From positions 1-7,520 of the forward strand of contig SEDG01000106.1 of assembly GCA_004295885.1 (NCBI GenBank): a stretch of DNA of 7,520 bases, in the 5' to 3' direction. This document shows positions 1 to 6,046 of the stretch, one piece after another; positions within the stretch are counted from its first letter, which is position 1; the number at the start of each line of letters is the position of its first letter. This DNA is from Pedobacter sp. Lineage in GTDB: Bacteria; Bacteroidota; Bacteroidia; Sphingobacteriales; Sphingobacteriaceae. Below the pieces are notes generated by a model, which was given only the letters and a program-made list of their open reading frames with translations, did no database searches and was not told where the DNA came from. The position numbers and the translations under genes are program-made.

Positions 1-306
1 CAGCTGGCGACGCGGACACGACCAGCACACGACCATTTCCCCATCCTTTCTCGGAGCAGATGCAATGGAGAAACGAGCAGGCATAAATGCCCACCCGAAG
101 GATTTCGCATTGCTGCGATGTTTGGCCAGCAGAGTAACAATGCTGCGCCAATTTTTTCGTCTAAGTTAAATTTGTGCTCCATAGCTGCAGGTTGTAATAA
201 AAACCTTAAATTAGCTAGGCTAACAGGCGTACCGAACCACCGCAGATTGTTAAAAACATTTGCTAGGTTGTTTCTTACGCTGGTAAAAATTCATTTATAT
301 TTGGAT
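1..306. other. Left flank without a recognisable gene
   Basis: Roughly 62% G+C in the first 60 bases and 52% in the next 60, falling to about 40% afterwards. One plus-strand frame is open from base 1 to the TGA at 376-378, but its residues before the XRE start look random and match no family I know. I found no tRNA, no second cassette core (GTTATAGG on plus) and no convincing promoter. It may be an array end, a decayed cassette or chromosomal flank. Confidence 0.5.
122..157 (+). terminator. Possible rho-independent terminator
   Basis: TTGGCCAGCA (122-131) pairs with TGCTGCGCCAA (141-151) as a roughly 10-bp stem with one bulged base and a 9-nt loop. Six T residues follow (152-157). This is the usual shape of an intrinsic terminator on the plus strand, but no upstream gene is visible in the 121 bases before it, so the call is weak. 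Confidence 0.35.
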
Positions 307-726
307 ATGGAAACCGCTGAAAAAACAAACCGCACCCATCTTGGCCGTAAGATTAGCCGCATCCGCGAATTGCGTTGAATGAAACAAGAAACTTTGGCCA
401 CTGAATTAGGTATTAGCCAACAAGCCATTAGCAAACTGGAACAAAGCGAGGAAATTGAGGATTCTACATTGGAGAAAATTGCAAATGTTTTGGGAGTTTC
501 TGCAGAAGCGATTAAAAACTATTCAGATGAGGCTGTAATTTACAATATCCAGAATAATTATGATGGTTCTAGTAATAGCCATGCATACTCAACTAACTAC
601 AATTGCACATTTAATCCATTAGATAAGTTAATGGCGGCATTGGAAGCTAACAAAGAACTCTATGAAAGGTTATTGGCTAGTGAAAGGGAGAAAGTAGAGA
701 TTTTGAAGGGGAACAACTCAAATTAA
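307..726 (+). pseudogene. XRE-family helix-turn-helix regulator interrupted by an in-frame TGA
   Basis: From the ATG at 307 the frame reads METAEKTNRTHLGRKISRIRELR, then TGA at 376-378, then MKQETLATELGISQQAISKL and on to TAA at 726. Joined, this is a typical Bacteroidota XRE regulator of about 139 residues: an HTH (about 11-70) and a C-terminal helix (PLDKLMAALEANKELYERLLASEREKVEIL) likely for dimerisation. The TGA sits where the family has Gly (RELRGMKQETLA), so one G-to-T change from GGA explains it. A start at 379 would lack the first HTH-domain helix. It could be a true nonsense mutation, a sequencing error, or reinitiation at the adjacent ATG (379). Recoding is unlikely, as the Crp/Fnr gene here ends normally with TGA. 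It runs opposite to the cassettes and ends 15 nt from the attC-like site core. Confidence 0.75.
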
Positions 727-741
727 TAAGTCTTAAAATGT

Positions 742-876
742 CCTATAACGTTTAGGGCTTGGCGTTGTAGGGGAAGTCAGGGAACGTCAGCCCAACTACA
801 ACAAAAAGCCCGATTGAAAAACGAAAGATAAGGATTTATTCTTCAGCCCCTATAATGCCAAACCCACGTTACCTGC
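742..876 (-). repeat. attC-like site of cassette 4 (diverged centre)
   Basis: The site spans 135 bp. The 5' core (minus GCAGGTAAC, 868-876) matches the complement of the start of cassette 4 (GTTACCAGC) in 8/9 bases. The 3' core is minus GTTATAGG (742-749) after the shared AAACG. The arms 755-773 and 847-865 pair over 19 bases with three mismatches. A competing inner pairing exists (GTTGTAG 764-770 with CTACAAC 796-802; GGGCTT 755-760 with AAGCCC 806-811). The shared ACTTGATACGAAG block of the other three sites is missing, so only length and architecture are kept. Confidence 0.75.
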
Positions 877-1498
877 TGGCAAGGTCGAATTTTAGACCCT
901 CGATGCACTTTGTCACCCAATCATAATCAGCAACGTCCTTTGCTTTGTCAGGATAAAAATACACCTCAAGTAATTGTTCGGCTGTTGCAGGAAATATATT
1001 GTCGTGCCAAGCACCATCATAAGTATAAATGTAACCGTTTGTCAACCTTGCAACAGCAGCAGTTAAATGTCCATATGCAAGACTTATCATAGGTGACTGC
1101 CCAGCAGAACGCCGAAAATACCATTCATACTCGCAATCGATAATTTGTTGTTTAAGTTGAGGTGTAACCATAGTATTGTCCAATGTGTCCTCAATGTAGT
1201 TTTCCCAATCCGAAAGACGCTCTGATAGTTTTTCACAATATGCATCTGTTCCGCCGTTAGATTTATCTACAGTAAACCAAGCATATTCATTTTCAGCCCA
1301 AATAAATTTTGTGTTTGAGCTAATGTCATTTACATAAGCTTCTTTGTTGTCGTGGATATTTACTAATATATCAACAGATAAATTAATTGAAAGTTTGCCA
1401 AGCTGATTTTCTAACGTCTGTTTTGCAAGTGTCAAGACATTTTGAAATGTCAAACTGTTATCAATCTTTGTCGGTATGATGTTGAAAGTCGTGCTCAT
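869..1498 (-). CDS. Cassette 4: hypothetical protein, 209 aa
   Basis: I do not recognise this family. The chosen start is the ATG at 1496-1498, giving MSTTFNIIPTK. An in-frame ATG at 1586-1588 would translate 30 codons of the attC-like site and is rejected. The protein looks soluble and acidic with many aromatic residues (WAENEYAWF at 67-75, YEWYFRR at 124-130, GYIYTYDGAWHD at 155-166). It has no signal peptide, membrane segment or catalytic motif I can name. The GYIYTYDGAWHDNIFPATAE stretch gives a vague impression of small immunity-type proteins, but this is only an impression. The ATG lies 7 nt after the cassette core, leaving almost no leader. The stop TAA (869-871) lies inside the 5' core of the attC-like site. 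Confidence 0.8.
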   Translation of the reverse strand: MSTTFNIIPTKIDNSLTFQNVLTLAKQTLENQLGKLSINLSVDILVNIHDNKEAYVNDISSNTKFIWAENEYAWFTVDKSNGGTDAYCEKLSERLSDWENYIEDTLDNTMVTPQLKQQIIDCEYEWYFRRSAGQSPMISLAYGHLTAAVARLTNGYIYTYDGAWHDNIFPATAEQLLEVYFYPDKAKDVADYDWVTKCIEGLKFDLASR

Positions 1499-1505
1499 AT
1501 TGCTT

Positions 1506-1641
1506 GCTGGTAACGTTTTGGCGCTTGGCGAAGAAGCGGATTGCGAAGCACTAAACTCTCTGCCAGCACTGAACTTGATACGAAGCAAAAAGTTTCATTT
1601 AAGCACTTAACCCGCTTTTTTGCCAAACGCCTGTTAGGTGC
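1506..1641 (-). repeat. attC-like site of cassette 3
   Basis: The site spans 136 bp. The 5' core (minus GCACCTAAC, 1633-1641; fits RYYYAAC) is the exact complement of GTTAGGTGC, which opens cassette 3 at 3439-3447. The 3' core (minus GTTACCAGC, 1506-1514) opens cassette 4. The arms 1520-1539 and 1612-1631 pair over 20 bases with three mismatches. The central block 1559-1587 is identical over 29 bases to 5333-5361 in the first attC-like site. Confidence 0.87.
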
Positions 1642-2281
1642 TGACATTTTTATATTTTTCTTGGATAGCATTATTTTCAATTGTAGTTTTTAGATATTCC
1701 ATTAAAGCTATTATATCATTAAAGAAATTCTCATATGTGTCAAAATCGACTAGCTGGTGTTCACCGTGAGCGATATGATTTCTTTCAGCTACCAAGTCAT
1801 TTATTAAATCTTTCTTGCCATCAATGTGAGAATCATCCAAGTCTAAAATGAAAAGAATCTCTTTAAGTACGTCAAATTTTAAATTTGACTTTGTATTAAT
1901 TATGTTCTTCTTTGGAATGTTAGATTGTTTGTCTAAATCATTGAATAAAAACTCAATTATTTTTGTTCTGTTCTCAATACTACTGTTGTTTAAATCTCCT
2001 AATTTATTTTGTAAAGAGAGAGCTATAAAAGTGTTTTTTAATTCATTATGTTTTAGATGTTTTCTTGAAACAAATTCAAGATAATAAGACATTGTTAATT
2101 TAACAAAGCCTTCCCAATGAGCATATAATAGTGGTAAAGCAGACCTTAACATAGCACTTTGTAAAGAGTTTTTCTCTATCGGTATTTTGCTTTTCAATAA
2201 TGTAAGTTCTTTCCTACGCCAAGAAAATTCTTCATAAAGTTTTTTAGATAGACCGTCATAGGTAAATAAGTTTTTCGCCAT
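1634..2281 (-). CDS. Cassette 3, gene 2: HEPN-family RNase-like protein (MAE_28990/MAE_18760 type)
   Basis: The protein has 215 aa and is largely alpha-helical. Near the C-terminus RNHIAHG carries the HEPN catalytic pattern R-x4-H (Arg167, His172), the metal-independent RNase site of this superfamily. LPLLYAHWEGFVK (49-61) matches the conserved N-terminal helix of MAE_28990-like HEPN proteins. Function by family knowledge is RNA cleavage, often as the toxic or effector half of a defence or toxin module. It starts 3 nt after the DUF262 stop, so the two are a tight operon, and the DUF262 protein may sense or gate it (inference). The stop codon TAA (1634-1636) is formed inside the 5' core of the attC-like site (CCTAAC), so the cassette boundary supplies the end of the protein. 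Confidence 0.85.
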   Translation of the reverse strand: MAKNLFTYDGLSKKLYEEFSWRRKELTLLKSKIPIEKNSLQSAMLRSALPLLYAHWEGFVKLTMSYYLEFVSRKHLKHNELKNTFIALSLQNKLGDLNNSSIENRTKIIEFLFNDLDKQSNIPKKNIINTKSNLKFDVLKEILFILDLDDSHIDGKKDLINDLVAERNHIAHGEHQLVDFDTYENFFNDIIALMEYLKTTIENNAIQEKYKNVST

Positions 2282-2284
2282 ATT

Positions 2285-3394
2285 TTATTTATTGAAAAAC
2301 TCTTTTGCAAATGGAACTATCTTAGGAATTCTCGTTCTTGCATTAGAACCTGAGCCGGTGTATTTTCTAAATTGTTCTTCTGTATGAATTGCTTTTATTT
2401 TTGCTTTTAAAAAAGCATTATCTTGTGGTAGATTGTATTTTTCATAGTTTGAAGAAACACCAACTGAGATTGCTTCAAATGCGGATTCTAAAAATTTACC
2501 CTTAAAAACTTGACCATCATATCTTTTGAAAACATTCTCTCCTTCAAGCGAATTTAATAATGCAAAAGTTTCATTAAAAGTCGTTTCATATTTATCATAC
2601 GGAAAATTCGGGTCAGCCAATATCAGTTCAATTATATCATCAAAATAATCACTTAATTCCTTTTTTTGTGAATATTCAAAATGAGATAAAGCAATATGTC
2701 TTAGAACTAATTCCATTGGGTATTGTTCATCTGATAATCGGTCGGATAATGATAGTGTTTCAACAAAATCCGAATTTGAAGATAGCTTTTTAAACCATTC
2801 AAAAGTTGGTTTGTTAACCATTATCATTACACTATTTCTAACTTCTTGGTCTGAAGCGTATGTTCCACCAGTATTTAACCTTTGAAAGATGTCAAACTTT
2901 GCATTTTTTCCAGAGTCACTTAATATTATAGAAAAATTCAATTTCGCCCTTTTAATAAATAGTTTTAACGCGGATGGCATTTCTATATCTTCTGGATTCT
3001 TTGCTTCCCATAAAATACCTTCTAAACTAGGTAGATATTTTGTTGCTTGAAGCTTGAGTCTGTCTTTCTTTGGAATATCGTCCAATTTTGGAAGTTCACC
3101 CATAAATTGAATAAGTGTTGATATTCTTTGTAATCCGTCGACTACTTCCCAAATACCGTCTTCACGTTGAAATACGAAAATTGATGGAATGGGGATACCT
3201 AAAAGAATTGATTCAATTAGTCGTGACTTTTGAATATCAGTCCATCTAAAATATCTCTGAAAATCAGGATTAATAATTATCTCACCCTTTTCATAAAGGT
3301 TTATAAGTTCGCCAATAGACATTGGATAACTTTCAGATTTAAATTCTGTTCTTTTTTCAGCAATTTCTTTTAATAATGTATTTTCTATTTCCAT
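2285..3394 (-). CDS. Cassette 3, gene 1: DUF262 (GmrSD/ParB-like) protein
   Basis: The protein has 369 aa. The N-terminal DUF262 domain is clear: NPDFQRYFRW (42-51), ESILLGIPIPSIFV (61-74) and VVDGLQRISTL (84-94), the ParB-like DGQQR-type motif. A second family block, FDIFQRLNTGG...EVRN (167-187), follows. DUF262 proteins are common in defence loci (GmrS half of type IV restriction, RloF and relatives) and are thought to bind or hydrolyse nucleotides. The DUF1524 HNH nuclease domain often fused downstream is absent: I see no His-Asn-His signature in residues 190-369. The HEPN partner 3 nt downstream could supply the nuclease. The ATG lies 44 nt inside the cassette. Confidence 0.9.
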   Translation of the reverse strand: MEIENTLLKEIAEKRTEFKSESYPMSIGELINLYEKGEIIINPDFQRYFRWTDIQKSRLIESILLGIPIPSIFVFQREDGIWEVVDGLQRISTLIQFMGELPKLDDIPKKDRLKLQATKYLPSLEGILWEAKNPEDIEMPSALKLFIKRAKLNFSIILSDSGKNAKFDIFQRLNTGGTYASDQEVRNSVMIMVNKPTFEWFKKLSSNSDFVETLSLSDRLSDEQYPMELVLRHIALSHFEYSQKKELSDYFDDIIELILADPNFPYDKYETTFNETFALLNSLEGENVFKRYDGQVFKGKFLESAFEAISVGVSSNYEKYNLPQDNAFLKAKIKAIHTEEQFRKYTGSGSNARTRIPKIVPFAKEFFNK

Positions 3395-3438
3395 ATTATT
3401 TGTTTCTAGATGTCTGTCTCAATTCGGTTCGTATGTTT

Positions 3439-3576
3439 GCACCTAACGTTTTGCGGCTTTGCGTTCTGGCGGGACTTTTAGCACTGCACTTGATACGAAG
3501 AACCACAGTTCAAATATAGCAAAAAGCGTCAAACGGAGAACTGAACCCCGCCTGACGCAAAACCGCTGTTATCGGC
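3439..3576 (-). repeat. attC-like site of cassette 2
   Basis: The site spans 138 bp. The 5' core (minus GCCGATAAC, 3568-3576) is the exact complement of GTTATCGGC, which opens cassette 2 at 5280-5288. The 3' core (minus GTTAGGTGC, 3439-3447) opens cassette 3 and fits the classical GTTRRRY box. The arms 3453-3473 and 3547-3566 pair with one mismatch and one bulge near the tip. The centre shares AGCACTGnACTTGATACGAA (3480-3499) with two other sites, and GAAC-CACA-GTTC forms a small apical hairpin. The minus strand also carries TATATTTG (3511-3518), an exact -7-like element but without a well-spaced -33 element. Confidence 0.85.
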
Positions 3577-3593
3577 TGCACTTCTGTCGTCCG

Positions 3594-4034
3594 TTACTTA
3601 ACTATTCTTTCATCAATCGAATATTTTCCACTTCCGTTTACAAGTGTCGCCAATGATAAACCAATTATTAGTAAATGGTATTCGTAACCTTCGCCTTTTT
3701 GATTGCCAAACCAATTCATAAAAAATCCATTGTCAAGGTGTGAAGTGAAAATAATGCCTATAAACAAACCTATTGTCAATGCACTCCAAATTCTGCTCGC
3801 AAAACCCGTAATTAAAGATAATGCTCCTACAAATTCAATGATGATTACCAAGAACCCAATTATCCAAGGCAAATGCATAGTGTCTGTAAAGAAACCCATT
3901 GTTCCGCTAAAACCATAACCACCAAACATCCCAAGCATTTTTTGAGCACCGTGTGGGAATAGGATTAAACCAATTGTTAGACGAGTTACTAAACCTGTCC
4001 AATCATTATTTGTTTTGAAGATTTTATTTTTCAT
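3594..4034 (-). CDS. Cassette 2, gene 3: DoxX-family inner-membrane protein
   Basis: The protein has 146 aa with four hydrophobic segments at about residues 13-33, 54-77, 82-98 and 118-133, the usual DoxX topology. Family-like motifs are FPHGAQKMLG (26-35), EFVGALSLITG (67-77) and the tail YHLLIIGLSLATLVNGSGKYSID. DoxX proteins are small membrane proteins often linked to redox or thiol stress; the biochemical role is poorly defined. Here it is coupled to a flavodoxin-like oxidoreductase and a Crp/Fnr regulator, suggesting one portable redox or detoxification unit. The stop codon lies 17 nt before the attC-like site. No Shine-Dalgarno is visible; the leader is A-rich. Confidence 0.9.
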   Translation of the reverse strand: MKNKIFKTNNDWTGLVTRLTIGLILFPHGAQKMLGMFGGYGFSGTMGFFTDTMHLPWIIGFLVIIIEFVGALSLITGFASRIWSALTIGLFIGIIFTSHLDNGFFMNWFGNQKGEGYEYHLLIIGLSLATLVNGSGKYSIDERIVK

Positions 4035-4042
4035 TTTCTTAA

Positions 4043-4600
4043 TTATTTTAATTGTTTAAACTGTTTTGTGATTTGTGCAATGCGTTCTCCAAAAAGTTCG
4101 GCTGTTTCCAAACCTTTTGGTTGATTTACTTCCTTTGTTGAATTGTCAGAAAGTGTCATAAGTCCCAAATAACTGGCAAGTCCATTGGGTGCTTCTAGTT
4201 GTTTGTCATTTTCAAACCTTGGTAAAATACCTGTTGAAATCCAAAGCATACTATGTTGAGAGGCAAAAAGAGAAAGTTGCTGCAGAGTGTTTAACTTGTC
4301 GCCATTTAATGTTGATGAGTTTGTAAACCCTGCTGCAAATTTGTCTTTCCATTTTTGGCTGTACCAAAATTTGCCTGTCGCTTCCATAAACTTTTTGAAA
4401 TCGGCTGAGATTGTCCCCATATAAGTCGGACTGCCAAAAACCAATGTATCTGCTTGATGCAATAATTCAAAATTGTCTTGTGCTTCAATAGTAGATAAAA
4501 GGCTTACTTGCTCCAATTCTCTTGAGGCACCTTTTTGGATATGTTCGGCAACAATTTTTGTATGCCCATATCCGCTGTGATAAATAATTAAAATTTTCAT
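4043..4600 (-). CDS. Cassette 2, gene 2: flavodoxin-fold NAD(P)H:quinone oxidoreductase-like protein (WrbA/FMN reductase type)
   Basis: The protein has 185 aa. It starts directly with a beta strand and the FMN phosphate-binding loop (MKILIIYHSGYGHT; SGYGHT at residues 9-14). GSPTYMG (56-62) is the second flavin-contacting loop. The segment FAAGFTNSSTLNGDKLNTLQQLS matches the region following the central strand in WrbA-like proteins. The likely role is FMN-dependent two-electron reduction of quinones or other electrophiles in the cytoplasm using NAD(P)H; the exact substrate cannot be read from sequence. It is followed after 8 nt by the DoxX gene, so the two are surely one transcript. Length fits the family. 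General flavodoxin or FMN reductase are alternatives at the naming level. Confidence 0.88.
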   Translation of the reverse strand: MKILIIYHSGYGHTKIVAEHIQKGASRELEQVSLLSTIEAQDNFELLHQADTLVFGSPTYMGTISADFKKFMEATGKFWYSQKWKDKFAAGFTNSSTLNGDKLNTLQQLSLFASQHSMLWISTGILPRFENDKQLEAPNGLASYLGLMTLSDNSTKEVNQPKGLETAELFGERIAQITKQFKQLK

Positions 4601-4673
4601 TATCTGTTTCTTTTAAATGATGATGCAAAAGAACAGAGAATAAAAACGATAAAAATTAAAGTAGTTTAATAAA
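4601..4673 (-). promoter_or_regulatory. Possible internal promoter or operator region before the oxidoreductase gene
   Basis: This 73-bp AT-rich gap is the only sizeable intergenic space inside a cassette and follows the regulator gene. The minus strand contains TTCTTTTG (plus 4624-4631), a 7/8 match to the Bacteroidota -7 element TAnnTTTG, about 23 nt before the ATG. I see no clear -33 TTTG element and no Crp-type palindrome, so this is only a candidate. Confidence 0.25.
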
Positions 4674-5255
4674 TCACTTTTGGGATAATTTTTTGCGAAG
4701 CATACTTAAAAAAACAGGTGTGATACCTAGGTAAGCAGAAACCTGTTTTTGTGAAAGCCGTTGTTCCAAATTTGGATGTTTGGTAATGAAGTCCAAATAA
4801 CGATGTTCTGCCGTGAAGGAAAGATTTTGGTTGATACGTTGTTGTTGTGCAATAAAGGCGTTTTGAAGTATCAACCTGAAAAAGCGTTCAAATTTAGGAA
4901 CTCTTTCATATAGTTTGTCAAGATTAGGTTTTGATATTTGCAGTATTTCGGAACCTTCCAATGCGTCAATAAAATAGGACGCAGGGCTTTGAGTTAGAAA
5001 ACTAAAAAGGTCGCCAACCCACCAATCTTCAATTCCAAACATTACGATATGCTCAAAACCATTATCGTCAATTGTGTAAGTTCGCAAACAGCCTTTCACA
5101 ATAAAATTTTCTGTTTTGCAAATGTCGCCTGGCTTTAATAAAAATTCTTTTCGTTTAAGTTTCTTTGATTGAAGTAGTGAGATAAAAAAATCTGTCTCGG
5201 TTGTATCGAGCTGAATATGTCGGCTAATGTTTTGTAAAATTAAATCTGTGTCCAT
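4674..5255 (-). CDS. Cassette 2, gene 1: Crp/Fnr-family transcriptional regulator
   Basis: The protein has 193 aa. Residues about 20-115 form a cyclic-nucleotide-binding-like beta roll (FLLKPGDICKTENFIVKGCLRTY, VGDLFSF). A dimerisation helix follows (about 118-140), then a C-terminal helix-turn-helix (about 150-190, with RLSQKQVSAYLGITPVFLSMLRKKL). The arginine that binds the cAMP phosphate in E. coli Crp has no obvious counterpart: the loop reads PASYFIDA. It therefore probably senses something other than cAMP, or nothing. No Fnr-type cysteine cluster is visible. It is the promoter-proximal gene of a cassette that also carries a flavodoxin-like oxidoreductase and a DoxX protein, so local control of those two genes is a reasonable inference. 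The ATG lies 24 nt inside the cassette. It ends with TGA. Confidence 0.88.
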   Translation of the reverse strand: MDTDLILQNISRHIQLDTTETDFFISLLQSKKLKRKEFLLKPGDICKTENFIVKGCLRTYTIDDNGFEHIVMFGIEDWWVGDLFSFLTQSPASYFIDALEGSEILQISKPNLDKLYERVPKFERFFRLILQNAFIAQQQRINQNLSFTAEHRYLDFITKHPNLEQRLSQKQVSAYLGITPVFLSMLRKKLSQK

Positions 5256-5279
5256 TTTTGTAGGGTGTCACTTAGGGTT

Positions 5280-5415
5280 GCCGATAACGTTTTGCGGCTA
5301 CAAGAAGTTGGCGATTTCGGAGACGAAAACTGTCTGCCAGCACTGAACTTGATACGAAGCACAAAGCTTCATTTAACCACTGAACCGCCAATTTCTTGTA
5401 GGTGCTGTTAGCACC
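5280..5415 (-). repeat. attC-like site of cassette 1
   Basis: This is a 136-bp imperfect palindrome. The 5' core (minus strand GGTGCTAAC, 5407-5415) matches the complement of the start of cassette 1 in 9/9 bases. The 3' core (minus GTTATCGGC, 5280-5288) opens cassette 2. The arms 5298-5313 and 5386-5401 pair over 16 bases with one mismatch. The centre contains GAAGC-ACAAA-GCTTC, a small apical hairpin. It also shares a 29-base identical block (5333-5361) with the site at 1506-1641. Confidence 0.85.
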
Positions 5416-5446
5416 AGTTTTTCTTCGTCCGTTTGGTGTCAAATTG

Positions 5447-6022
5447 TTATTTTTTCTTTGTCAATGAGCTTAATATTTGTCTCATAGCTGTTGAGTCGGC
5501 AGTTGAAAAGTCAGTTTTAGACAAGTGAATATTTACAAATAAGTCTTTGTCGGCCATAAAGTAACCATACATATGTTTTTGCTTAATTTTTACTCCTTGA
5601 AATTCTAGGATGTCGTTTTGTCGGAACATAAAGTCGTCCGTTGGTTGCCCCCAATTTTCAACATTTGTCTCATATTTTTTCAAATTAGAATAGTTTGAAA
5701 AATATGCAAAAGGATAAGCTGGGCTTATGTCTGGTCCGCCAATAGCTATTTTGGGTGCGTCAACCAATGAAAGTTTTTCCTCCTCATTAAGTTTGTAATA
5801 TAGAATAGAGCATATAATCCCGTCTTTACTTTCGCTGTAATAATAGTAGTCTGCACCACGCCACTCTTTTGTGAACTTTTTAAAGTTTTCAGCACTTAGA
5901 GTGATTGTTGTATTGTCACGCTTTGGGTAACTGAACTCAAATAATTTTGTGTCTGCAAGTTTGAAAGATAAAAGTCCTGTCACAATGGTCAGGGAAAGTG
6001 CGATTTTTTTTAGTTTGTTCAT
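5447..6022 (-). CDS. Cassette 1: exported protein of unknown function
   Basis: The protein has 191 aa. Residues 1-23 look like a Sec signal peptide: lysines at 3, 5 and 6, a hydrophobic core IALSLTIVTGLLSF, and probable cleavage after LA. No lipobox cysteine is visible, so a soluble periplasmic or secreted protein is more likely than a lipoprotein. The mature part is polar and rich in Tyr and Phe (for example WRGADYYYYSESKDG, residues 55-69, and PAYPFAYFSNYSN). I recognise no family or catalytic motif. It is the first cassette after the attI-like site, the position expected to be expressed most strongly in an integron. The ATG lies 24 nt inside the cassette, and the stop is 31 nt before the attC-like site. 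Confidence 0.82.
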   Translation of the reverse strand: MNKLKKIALSLTIVTGLLSFKLADTKLFEFSYPKRDNTTITLSAENFKKFTKEWRGADYYYYSESKDGIICSILYYKLNEEEKLSLVDAPKIAIGGPDISPAYPFAYFSNYSNLKKYETNVENWGQPTDDFMFRQNDILEFQGVKIKQKHMYGYFMADKDLFVNIHLSKTDFSTADSTAMRQILSSLTKKK

Positions 6023-6046
6023 TGTCTGTGTTGTCGTTTTAAAATT

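Noticed and set aside
296..303. TATATTTG as a -7 promoter element for the XRE gene
   Set aside because: It matches TAnnTTTG exactly but ends only 3 nt before the ATG, so transcription would start within the coding region. The nearest TTG upstream is 25 bp away, too far for a -33 element.
118..306. Open frame leading into the XRE gene from the left edge
   Set aside because: The residues before METAEKTNRTHLGRK look random, with no family resemblance, and the recognised regulator family begins near the ATG at 307.
376..378. TGA read as glycine (recoded genetic code)
   Set aside because: The Crp/Fnr gene ends at its normal family length with TGA, no other gene here has an in-frame TGA, and the gene families point to Bacteroidota.
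1499..1588. N-terminal extension of the cassette 4 gene from an upstream ATG at 1588
   Set aside because: It would translate the attC-like palindrome; its Ser/Ala-rich residues follow the repeat sequence. The ATG at 1498 lies just inside the cassette, as for the other cassettes.
1848..2084. Plus-strand open frame inside the HEPN gene, and similar ones inside other genes
   Set aside because: It lies antisense to a recognised gene and its product has no family features; these are shadows of real coding sequence.
742..5415. Palindromic repeats as REP-type elements, MITEs or simple terminators
   Set aside because: Cassette-wise matching of the cores, uniform spacing after each gene unit and one orientation toward a recombinase fit recombination sites better. 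Termination may still be a side effect.
742..5415. CRISPR array
   Set aside because: The repeats are 135-138 bp, imperfect, palindromic and separated by genes; there are no short regular spacers.
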